The translations under genes and the position numbers were made by a program. Below, piece after piece: positions 1 to 7,181 of a stretch of DNA of 11,486 bases. The stretch comes from JAUIBE01 sp035267185 (GTDB lineage: Bacteria > Pseudomonadota > Gammaproteobacteria > Xanthomonadales > SZUA-36), in assembly GCA_035267185.1 (NCBI GenBank), contig DATFLY010000001.1:1-11486 (forward strand), given 5' to 3'. The first letter of the stretch is position 1, and the number at the start of each line of letters is the position of its first letter. A model generated the notes under the pieces. The model searched no databases and was not told where the DNA came from. It saw only the letters and a program-made list of their open reading frames with translations.

Positions 1-157
1 CCAGGTAGTCAATCTCGAGGTTGACCACGATGTCCTGCTTCTTCTCCTTTTCCTCCGGATTAAAACCGATAAAGGTTCGAAGCCTCAGATCCCGGACGTT
101 GATTCGGGCCACGGTGCCCCTGCTACGTGCTTGGTTGTTGCCTATTTGGAAACTCAT
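1..157 (-). CDS. folX: Dihydroneopterin triphosphate 2'-epimerase FolX, N-terminal part
   Basis: Only the first 52 codons are in the window; the gene continues past the left edge. The translation begins MSFQIGNNQARSRG and then reads ARINVRDLRLRTFIGFNPEE followed by KEKKQDIVVNLEIDY. This matches the E. coli FolX N-terminus as I remember it (IRIKNLRLRTFIGIKEEE, then a QDIVINV strand) much better than FolB. FolX epimerises dihydroneopterin triphosphate to the monapterin form, feeding tetrahydromonapterin synthesis in the cytoplasm. The ATG at 155-157 is the first good start; about 15 residues precede the conserved domain, a little more than in E. coli. The gene is divergent from the peroxidase unit and shares a roughly 100-bp upstream region with it. 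FolB is the main alternative, but the LRLRTFIG block favours FolX. Confidence 0.85.
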   Translation of the reverse strand, partial: MSFQIGNNQARSRGTVARINVRDLRLRTFIGFNPEEKEKKQDIVVNLEIDYL

Positions 158-164
158 AATTTAA

Positions 165-178
165 CAATACCTGTACAT
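165..178 (+). repeat. Direct repeat copy 1 with TGTACA core
   Basis: The 14-mer CAATACCTGTACAT recurs at 219-232 with one mismatch (CAATAGCTGTACAT), exactly 54 bp apart. The core TGTACA is itself palindromic. This copy lies 8 bp upstream of the folX start codon. The pair looks like two sites for one regulator acting on the divergent promoters; the regulator is unknown. Confidence 0.5.
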
Positions 179-193
179 TAAGCTGAATAAAGC

Positions 194-222
194 TTGGTTA
201 ATATCGACATAGACTATACAAT
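194..222 (+). promoter_or_regulatory. Candidate sigma70 promoter of the peroxidase unit
   Basis: A -35 like TTGGTT (194-199) and a -10 like TACAAT (217-222, 5 of 6 consensus bases) are separated by 17 bp. The start would be near 229, giving a leader of about 28 nt before the small ORF at 257. An inverted repeat AAGCT/AGCTT (180-184, 191-195) overlaps the -35 region. Confidence 0.5.
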
Positions 223-232
223 AGCTGTACAT
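219..232 (+). repeat. Direct repeat copy 2 with TGTACA core
   Basis: This is the second copy (CAATAGCTGTACAT) of the repeat at 165-178. It overlaps the predicted -10 box and start point of the plus-strand promoter, a position from which a bound repressor would block initiation. Confidence 0.5.
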
Positions 233-256
233 CAGGCAACTATTTTTCAGGCGAAC

Positions 257-364
257 ATGACCACAGCAGCCAAACAGGAACGCGGGGAGAGCGAACGCCT
301 GGTATGCGAACTCGATCAAATCGTTTCTGAACTTAAATCCCGAACCAAACGGAGAGAACAATGA
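257..364 (+). CDS. Candidate 35-aa small ORF overlapping the peroxidase start
   Basis: An ATG at 257-259 opens a 35-codon frame that ends in TGA at 362-364. The stop overlaps the ATG of the glutathione peroxidase as ATGA, the classic arrangement for translational coupling. The peptide starts MTTAAKQERGESER and continues LVCELDQIVSELKSRTKRRE. It is strongly charged, with spaced Leu/Ile/Val in the middle (LVCELDQIVSEL) that could form a short amphipathic helix, and one Cys. There is no signal peptide or membrane segment. Its own ribosome site is weak (CAGGCGAAC before ATG), whereas the peroxidase has GGAGAGA inside the end of this ORF. It lies directly after the predicted promoter. It could be a leader peptide, a small regulatory protein, or a chance frame. 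I recognise no family. Confidence 0.4.
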   Translation: MTTAAKQERGESERLVCELDQIVSELKSRTKRREQ

Positions 365-900
365 AATTTTTACACGCAATCGCCCTTACCCTGATTGCCG
401 GACCGGCACTGGCCTGCAACAGCGACCTGCTTGACCAGGACTTTCGACAGCTCGCTTCCGAGGATTCTGTGAACCTGTGTGAAGCTTACTCCGGTGACGT
501 CGTGCTGGTGGTCAACACGGCCTCAAAGTGCGGCAACACGCGCCAGTATGCCGGTCTCGAGAAGCTGTACAAGGAATATGGCGACCAGGGCCTGGTTGTT
601 CTGGGCTTCCCGTCCAATGATTTCCTCGGCCAGGAACCCGGAACGGAAGAGCAGATCCAGGATTTCTGCCGGCTCACCTATGGCATCCAGTTCCCCATGT
701 TCGAGAAAACCAGTGTGCGGGAAGGCGACGCGCATCCGTTCTTTGATGATCTGGCCAACCAGTCGGGCACCTACCCGACATGGAACTTTCACAAGTACCT
801 GATCGGCAGGGATGGTCAATTGATCCGTGAATTCAGCCCCAGCACAGAGCCCTACGACGAGAGCTTGCTGTCCTCATTGGAATCCGCACTGGCCGAGTAA
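361..900 (+). CDS. Exported glutathione peroxidase (Cys-type, probably thioredoxin-dependent)
   Basis: This 179-aa protein of the glutathione peroxidase family reduces peroxides. Residues 1-18 form a signal sequence ending PALA before Cys19, so mature protein is expected in the periplasm; the poor lipobox (PALAC) leaves a lipoprotein possible but less likely. The peroxidatic Cys57 lies in VVNTASKCGNT, replacing selenocysteine. The other tetrad members are visible as Gln91 (FLGQEPG), Trp141 and Asn142 (WNFHKYLIG). Cys103 in DFCRLTYGIQFPMFEK occupies the place of the resolving Cys of thioredoxin-dependent plant and BtuE-type enzymes, so thioredoxin-like reductants are more likely than glutathione. 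The usual CNQF reads SNDF. The ATG at 361 has a good GGAGAGA site and overlaps the preceding small ORF. A methyltransferase gene follows after 10 bp, probably in the same operon. Confidence 0.92.
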   Translation: MKFLHAIALTLIAGPALACNSDLLDQDFRQLASEDSVNLCEAYSGDVVLVVNTASKCGNTRQYAGLEKLYKEYGDQGLVVLGFPSNDFLGQEPGTEEQIQDFCRLTYGIQFPMFEKTSVREGDAHPFFDDLANQSGTYPTWNFHKYLIGRDGQLIREFSPSTEPYDESLLSSLESALAE

Positions 901-910
901 ACTGGCCCTC

Positions 911-1648
911 ATGAACCCTGAAATTCGAAAATTACTGCCCGTACTGGCCATTCTCCTGCTGACTCCTGCCTCGTCCTGGGCCGAGCTGGAGCCACGGACT
1001 TTTAGCGATCCTTACGAGTACGGCGAGGCATCACGCGACGGCATTGGCAAATTCTATGAAGGACGTGAAATATCCCATGTCATGGGGCACCTGGGCGCTG
1101 ATTGGCTGGAGCGCCCGTCTCGCGAGCGCGAGGAACGAACAGACCTGCTGGTTGAGCGCTTGCCGTTAAGACCCGACAGCGTGGTCGCTGACATCGGTGC
1201 AGGCACTGGCTATTTCAGCTTTCGAATCGCAGTTCGGGTACCGGAGGGAGAAGTACTGGCCGTCGACATCCAGCCCGAAATGCTGGCGATGATTGAAACG
1301 CGAAAGCAGCAGGGCGAAGCTGCCAATGTGAGGACCATCCTCGGCAGCGAAAAGGACCCTCGCCTGCCCACTGGCAAGGTGGACGTGGTCCTTCTGGTCG
1401 ATGCCTACCATGAATTTTCCTGGCCATTGGAAATGTCTCAGGCCATTGTTCGCGCCCTGAAGCCCGAGGGGGTACTGGTACTGGTCGAGTACCGGGGCGA
1501 GGACCGCAGTGTGCCCATTAAGCCCTTGCACAAGATGACTGTGCGCCAGGCGAAAAAAGAAATGGCGCGGGTCGGTCTTGAGCTGCAACGAAACGAGCGC
1601 TTTCTGCCCCAACAGCACTTTATGGTTTTCAGTCGCCCAGGAGAATGA
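911..1648 (+). CDS. Class I SAM-dependent methyltransferase with signal-like N-terminus
   Basis: This 245-aa protein has a Rossmann-type methyltransferase core. Motif I is VVADIGAGTGYFSF (91-104), the ribose-binding acidic strand is VLAVDIQPEM (115-124), and motifs around VDVVLLVDAYHEF (157-169) and GVLVLVEYRGE (187-197) follow. Residues 1-24 (basic start, then LLPVLAILLLTPASSWA) look like a cleavable signal peptide, so the enzyme may be periplasmic or membrane-tethered. That is odd because SAM is cytoplasmic. The ATG at 911 is chosen over an upstream in-frame ATG at 827, which would lie inside the peroxidase gene and hide the signal sequence. There is no clear ribosome site; the start sits 10 bp after the peroxidase stop, so coupled translation is likely. 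The substrate is unknown. Confidence 0.85.
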   Translation: MNPEIRKLLPVLAILLLTPASSWAELEPRTFSDPYEYGEASRDGIGKFYEGREISHVMGHLGADWLERPSREREERTDLLVERLPLRPDSVVADIGAGTGYFSFRIAVRVPEGEVLAVDIQPEMLAMIETRKQQGEAANVRTILGSEKDPRLPTGKVDVVLLVDAYHEFSWPLEMSQAIVRALKPEGVLVLVEYRGEDRSVPIKPLHKMTVRQAKKEMARVGLELQRNERFLPQQHFMVFSRPGE

Positions 1649-1664
1649 CCACGGTATCCGTTGG

Positions 1665-2576
1665 TTATCCCCCGAGAATCGCGGTGATGGTCCCCATGAC
1701 CTGATCGGCAAGCACTTCATCCTCGGCAAACACGGCGTTGAGATGCAGGGCCAGGAGAAAACCCAATGTGTTATGGCGTTTAGCCAGTCCCTCCTGGCTG
1801 GAGAAGGACTCGCCCCATGCTTCCAGAGGTTCAGGCCGGGCCAATTTCTCAAACCACCGATTCCAGAACTCCTCGTCGACGATGCCTCTTCGCCAGGCGT
1901 AAAACACAGAACGCGCCAGTCGACCCGGTTCACCATAAATATAAAAATGAGTTACCTGTGGTGAGATCTGAACGGCAACCGCATCCATCAATACTTTTAA
2001 TGCGGAATCATCAATGGCTTCATTCAGGTCCAGCTGAAGCACAAGGTCCGAAGCATGCGCAACACCGTGCCGCCAGCCATCATCATCGGAAAAGCCTCGA
2101 TAATCAGTAATGGAAGCCAGGTATTCTGCTGCTGCAGCGACAACCACTGAACGTTGTTCCACGGTCATCCACGGGTCCAATCGGTCCGTGCGGACCACCT
2201 CAGACAGCACAAGCACGCTAAACGGTTTTTCAAATCCCCCGGAGTCTGATTCGCCGGCAAGTTTTTCCAGGGAAATCTCCAGAAGTGACTGCAAGGTTGG
2301 ATCTGATAATTGGCCGGCACGCATCCAGTGAGCAAGCCCTTCATAAACAACACCATCTCGGATGGCAGGGTCAGGGTCTGACAGGCAGGCAGTCAGTGAA
2401 ATTGCAAGCTGGTTGCGTTGCGCATCATCATCGAGGCTAAAACCGTCCTGTCTAAGCTGTAACAAACTCTCCTTGTTTTGGCCCTCCGGCGGGCAGGACT
2501 GGTCTGCAAAAGACGCATTAAAGCAAAGAATCTGGATGATCAGTGCGGCGCACACAATTCGAATGGTCGACTGCAT
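1665..2576 (-). CDS. Exported DUF2785-type protein
   Basis: This 303-aa protein of unknown function has a predicted signal peptide (residues 1-24, hydrophobic IRIVCAALIIQILCFNASFA). The mature part is largely helical. The signature segment DYRGFSDDDGWRHGVAHASD (158-177) resembles the DUF2785 family, in which a GW-H-AH-DL pattern is typical; I assign it from memory of that motif. The start is placed at the ATG of MQSTIRIV because GGAG lies 9 nt upstream; a TTG start 11 codons earlier would mask the signal sequence. It converges on the methyltransferase with only 16 bp between stops and is divergent from the lipocalin-like gene. An exported location is unusual to me for this family, but I cannot check that. 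No catalytic residues can be named with confidence. Confidence 0.75.
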   Translation of the reverse strand: MQSTIRIVCAALIIQILCFNASFADQSCPPEGQNKESLLQLRQDGFSLDDDAQRNQLAISLTACLSDPDPAIRDGVVYEGLAHWMRAGQLSDPTLQSLLEISLEKLAGESDSGGFEKPFSVLVLSEVVRTDRLDPWMTVEQRSVVVAAAAEYLASITDYRGFSDDDGWRHGVAHASDLVLQLDLNEAIDDSALKVLMDAVAVQISPQVTHFYIYGEPGRLARSVFYAWRRGIVDEEFWNRWFEKLARPEPLEAWGESFSSQEGLAKRHNTLGFLLALHLNAVFAEDEVLADQVMGTITAILGG

Positions 2577-2628
2577 TGTTGTCGTCTCCAGTTGTTGGCC
2601 GAAAGTCAAAATCCTGTGTTGGCCTGAG

Positions 2629-2643
2629 CAGTCATTATGACTG
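2629..2643. promoter_or_regulatory. 15-bp inverted repeat, candidate operator
   Basis: CAGTCA-TTA-TGACTG is a perfect 6-bp inverted repeat around a 3-bp centre. It lies 53 bp upstream of the DUF2785-type start. On the minus strand the centre reads CATAATG, so it may overlap a -10 box for that gene. It is a candidate regulator site in the divergent promoter region. Confidence 0.4.
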
Positions 2644-2720
2644 ACTGGCGCTCAGAGAAACTACAGAAAACCTCCGGAAAACCTACGTTTAAGTTCCATT
2701 TGAATCTGACTCTGACCACT

Positions 2721-2752
2721 CATCTCACTCGCATCCCAAGGGTTGAGATGCG
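2721..2752. promoter_or_regulatory. Nested inverted repeat upstream of the lipocalin-like gene
   Basis: CATCTCA (2721-2727) pairs with TGAGATG (2744-2750), and CGCATC (2730-2735) pairs with GATGCG (2747-2752), giving two overlapping inverted repeats. They lie 53-84 bp before the ATG at 2805. They could be an operator, or alternative hairpins if transcribed. No T-run follows, so this is not a terminator. Confidence 0.35.
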
Positions 2753-2804
2753 AATAAAACTCCGAAAGCAGACCATAAGCACACTTTTCTATTGGAGAAA
2801 AAGG

Positions 2805-3437
2805 ATGTTGAAAGTTGCTTCAATTGCTTCACTGTTATTACTCGCCCTGCCCCTGACATCATTCGCCCAGGATGATCAGCAACCTGAATTCACTCCACCA
2901 TGCGAAGGTGCGGTCTGGTGGACGGAAACTGACGCAACCCGATCGGATTTTGATTTCTGGGTCGGGGAGTGGATGGTCTATGAAAAGGAATCCGGACTGA
3001 TGGTCGGATTCGACATGATCGAGGAAATTCGTGGCGGCTGCGCCATTCGCCAGCACTGGCGGCATATGAATGATCTCTACAGTATCCCGGGTGCATCCTG
3101 GCGCATGCAGGGCGGTGGCGACAGTTCACTGGGTGTCGATGGAAAATGGCACCAGACATGGATCGATAACAACGGCAGCCACATCCAGCTTTCGGGAGGT
3201 CTTGATGACGATGGTGTCATGGTGCTCCAGTCTGACTGGATGGAATTCACAGATCGCCAGGGCAACAAGCGAAAAAATCGCCACCGCTGGCATTGGGCAC
3301 CCCAGGATGATGGCACCATTCACAATTGGGGTTTTCAGCAAACTGAATTGCCGCAGGCATCTGACTGGGTCAAGTATTACGACGTGATCTATCGCCCCAA
3401 CGTTGTCGGCGGGCCCACGTCAAACCTGAATCCATAA
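2805..3437 (+). CDS. Exported lipocalin-like (DUF1579-like) protein
   Basis: This 210-aa protein has a clear signal peptide (residues 1-21, LLLLALPLTSFAQ). The mature part is rich in Trp, Gly and Asp, with alternating strand-like segments as in a small beta-barrel. The hallmark is DFDFWVGEWMVY (48-59), the motif that opens the DUF1579/lipocalin-like fold where a bound ligand sits in the barrel. Further elements are GGCAIRQHW (77-85) and the C-terminal KYYDVIYRP. No ligand can be inferred. The ATG at 2805 is chosen because TTGGAGAAAAAGG precedes it with a 7-nt gap and because the signal sequence then starts the protein; the open frame extends 56 codons further upstream without support. A membrane-bound AraC-type regulator gene starts about 24 bp downstream, probably in the same transcript. 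Confidence 0.75.
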   Translation: MLKVASIASLLLLALPLTSFAQDDQQPEFTPPCEGAVWWTETDATRSDFDFWVGEWMVYEKESGLMVGFDMIEEIRGGCAIRQHWRHMNDLYSIPGASWRMQGGGDSSLGVDGKWHQTWIDNNGSHIQLSGGLDDDGVMVLQSDWMEFTDRQGNKRKNRHRWHWAPQDDGTIHNWGFQQTELPQASDWVKYYDVIYRPNVVGGPTSNLNP

Positions 3438-3461
3438 GCTCAACAGCGATAAACTGTCGTG

Positions 3462-4568
3462 ATGGCAACATTGCTGCTCATCCTGTTCCTGCATGGAATA
3501 TTCCTGGCGCTGGTGCTTGCGATTGCAGGTGCCCGCCAGGATCCGGCCAATCGCTGGTTATCCGGCCTGACTTTGGCCGCGAGCGCACTGTTGCTCCATT
3601 TTTACTTCACCACTTCAGGTGTGACGCAAAACCAGGCGCAGCTGACAGTTATCTTCATGCCAATATGGATGTTGATTGCCCCACTAACCTTCCGCTACGT
3701 CCAGGCTTTTTTGCGGATTGAACACCCGATGAAGTGGCGATGGATCGCGCTGCCCCCGCTTGCGGGGGCGGCGTGGATCTTACTCTTTGGTTATGTTCCC
3801 GGTGCAGGCTCGACACTGGGACTGACCCCACTGTCGCAAACCGTGTTGCTCTACACGTTCTTCTGGCTCATGACCGCGTGGTTTGCTTTTCGATCGTGGC
3901 TGGCCATTCGTGATGTGCAAAGTACTCAGCCAGCCCGATTCGAGCAAAGCCCCTGGCATGCCGCCTGGCTTCGAACACTGATGGCAGGCCTGGTGTTCTA
4001 CTCTGCGCTGGACATGGCACTCACCCTGAGCCTTCTGTATCTGGGTAATTATCCCGCCTGGGCCGGGTTGGTCAGCGCCATGACTTTATCTGCCCTGCTC
4101 TACAGCATTGGATTGCTGGTGGTCATGCCAGGCGGCCTGCTTGCCCGCGCACCGTGGCCCGGGAAGCGCTATCAGAAAGCTGAGATTCCTGGTGATGTGG
4201 CTCGTGAACTGGGTCGGGAACTGGAAGAGGTCATGAAAACACAACAACCCTGGCTTGAAGAGTCACTCGACCAGCAACGCCTGGCGTTAATGTTGGGGAT
4301 CAGCCCTCACCAGCTTTCGCAGTTACTCAACCAACACCTGGGAGAATCATTTGCCGATTTCATCAACCGTTACAGGGTGGATGAAGCCAAGCGCCTGCTT
4401 GCAGAAGCCGGAGCCTCCCGCACGGTGATGGACATTGGCCTGGAAGCCGGCTTTGCCAGCAATGCCACTTTCTACCGCGCATTTCGCAAGCATGCCGGAA
4501 TGACACCACGCGAATTTCTCGCCGATTCAGCCTCGTCTAATGTCGAGCCAATACGAGGCAAGCGATAG
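3462..4568 (+). CDS. AraC-family transcriptional regulator with N-terminal membrane domain
   Basis: This protein of about 368 aa has two parts. Residues 1 to about 225 contain six or seven hydrophobic segments (for example LLLILFLHGIFLALVLAIA, LTVIFMPIWMLIAPL and ALLYSIGLLVV), the layout of a polytopic membrane sensor. Residues 268-354 are a double helix-turn-helix AraC domain: LALMLGISPHQLSQLLN is the first HTH, and the region from DIGLEAGFASNATFYRAF through HAGMTPREF is the second HTH with the family signature. It probably senses an envelope or lipophilic signal at the inner membrane and controls nearby genes. GTG at 3459 directly followed by ATG at 3462 are both possible starts; ATG is used here, and no strong ribosome site is seen. 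It follows the lipocalin-like gene by 24 bp, implying co-transcription. Confidence 0.88.
   Translation: MATLLLILFLHGIFLALVLAIAGARQDPANRWLSGLTLAASALLLHFYFTTSGVTQNQAQLTVIFMPIWMLIAPLTFRYVQAFLRIEHPMKWRWIALPPLAGAAWILLFGYVPGAGSTLGLTPLSQTVLLYTFFWLMTAWFAFRSWLAIRDVQSTQPARFEQSPWHAAWLRTLMAGLVFYSALDMALTLSLLYLGNYPAWAGLVSAMTLSALLYSIGLLVVMPGGLLARAPWPGKRYQKAEIPGDVARELGRELEEVMKTQQPWLEESLDQQRLALMLGISPHQLSQLLNQHLGESFADFINRYRVDEAKRLLAEAGASRTVMDIGLEAGFASNATFYRAFRKHAGMTPREFLADSASSNVEPIRGKR
4530..4559 (+). repeat. Inverted repeat in the 3' end of the AraC-type gene
   Basis: GCCTCGT (4530-4536) and ACGAGGC (4553-4559) form a 7-bp stem with a 16-nt loop, just before the stop codon. A short T-run (TCATTTTT) comes about 10 nt later, so this is at best a weak terminator for the plus-strand unit. 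Confidence 0.25.
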
Positions 4569-4625
4569 TCATTTTTAGATTAGTTGGCAGTCAGGGCCCA
4601 ATTAATTAGCGCAGAGTTTTTCGGA

Positions 4626-6305
<1,680 letters not shown>

Positions 6306-6467
6306 TGGTGCAATCTCGCACTGGCTCGGGAGGCACCATGATGCCCAAGGCCCGGCTTCTCCTCAAGAAAATCAATACGGCACCGCCTGCATATCCGGAG
6401 GGTTCCACCCGGATTTCCTTCTGCAAAGAACTTTCTCTTTTATTCTTAAAACATGACTTTTGGCGGT

Positions 6468-6495
6468 TTGTGTCTTTTTGTATACAAAATACAAT
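6468..6495 (+). promoter_or_regulatory. Promoter of the GntR gene, possibly leaderless
   Basis: A -10 box TACAAT (6490-6495, 5 of 6 consensus) is followed by exactly 6 nt before the A of the ATG at 6502, so the predicted start point coincides with the start codon. A weak -35, TTGTGT (6468-6473), lies 16 bp upstream of the -10. No Shine-Dalgarno is visible, consistent with a leaderless message. Confidence 0.45.
6476..6489. promoter_or_regulatory. Perfect 14-bp palindrome, likely GntR-type operator
   Basis: TTTTGTATACAAAA is a perfect palindrome. FCD-type GntR regulators commonly bind short palindromes of the TNGTNNNACNA pattern, which TTGTATACAA fits. It fills the spacer between the predicted -35 and -10 of the GntR gene, so binding would block RNA polymerase. 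It also lies in the region divergent to the acyl-CoA ligase gene. Confidence 0.7.
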
Positions 6496-6501
6496 ATTGG
6501 C

Positions 6502-7158
6502 ATGAACAAGGTTATTGAGATCGTACGCACCCCGCTCCGAACCCGGATTGCTGATGCAATCTGGGAGCTGATACTGACTGGCAAGTACGCACCGGGGGCA
6601 CGATTACGCGAGGTCGAACTGGCTGAGTTGTTGGGGGTCAGTCGCACACCACTTCGCGAAGCCCTGGTCCAGATGGAGCAGGAGGGGATGATCGAGTCGA
6701 AGCCAGCCAGGGGTTTCACTGTTTGTCCACTGACCCGAAAAGATGTGGAAGAGATCTACCCATTACGAGCCGTCCTTGAATCCTATGCATTAAAGCTGGC
6801 AGGTGAGCCCTCGCCTCGAACCATTGCCAAACTACACGAAATTAATGAGGAACTGGAATCTGAGAAAAATTCCATTCGTCAAAGAATTGAGCTTGATGAA
6901 AAGTGGCATTCCTGCCTGGTAAGCCACTGTCCGAGTGGCCTGTTACTCAAACATCTTGAATCCCTCAAGCAGCTCTCGCGCCGCTATGAATATGCCTACA
7001 TGAGAGAGAACACCCAGGTTGAATTTTCCACAGATCAGCACCGCGAGATTCTCGCAGCTTTGGAAAACGGATCACTTGATAAAGCTTCTGCTTTGCTTGC
7101 AGACAACATGACCGTGGGAATGGATTCAGTTGGTGAATGGGTTTCAACCCTCGGTTAA
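6502..7158 (+). CDS. GntR-family regulator, FadR subfamily (FCD domain)
   Basis: This 218-aa regulator has an N-terminal winged HTH (residues about 5-75, including GARLREVELAELLGVSRTP, then LREALVQMEQEGMIES and PARGFTV) and a C-terminal all-helical FCD ligand-binding domain (about 80-210). FCD metal ligands are normally Asp, His, His, His: here Asp132 and His136 (LDEKWH) and His180 (DQHREI) are present, but the last position, 22 residues after His180, is Asn202. The effector is unknown; related regulators sense carboxylates or acyl compounds. The ATG at 6502 is preferred to an in-frame start at 6460, which lies upstream of the promoter and palindrome and adds residues not belonging to the family. 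The palindrome 13 bp upstream suggests autoregulation. It is divergent from the acyl-CoA ligase and is followed after 23 bp by a DUF418 gene. Confidence 0.9.
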   Translation: MNKVIEIVRTPLRTRIADAIWELILTGKYAPGARLREVELAELLGVSRTPLREALVQMEQEGMIESKPARGFTVCPLTRKDVEEIYPLRAVLESYALKLAGEPSPRTIAKLHEINEELESEKNSIRQRIELDEKWHSCLVSHCPSGLLLKHLESLKQLSRRYEYAYMRENTQVEFSTDQHREILAALENGSLDKASALLADNMTVGMDSVGEWVSTLG

Positions 7159-7181
7159 GTCGTACTTCCAGAACTCCACTT

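Noticed and set aside
827..910. Upstream in-frame start for the methyltransferase
   Set aside because: It lies inside the peroxidase coding region and adds 28 residues that precede a good signal sequence; ATG at 911 is more natural.
1649..1664. Short hairpin CCACGG-TAT-CCGTTGG between convergent stops as a bidirectional terminator
   Set aside because: The stem has a bulge and only 3 loop bases, and no T-run follows on either strand.
1166..1936. Long minus-strand open frame across the methyltransferase
   Set aside because: It is antisense to a clear methyltransferase and overlaps the DUF2785-type gene; its translation has no recognisable motif.
6460..6501. Earlier start for the GntR regulator
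   Set aside because: It would place the promoter and palindromic operator inside the coding sequence and adds residues not typical of the family.
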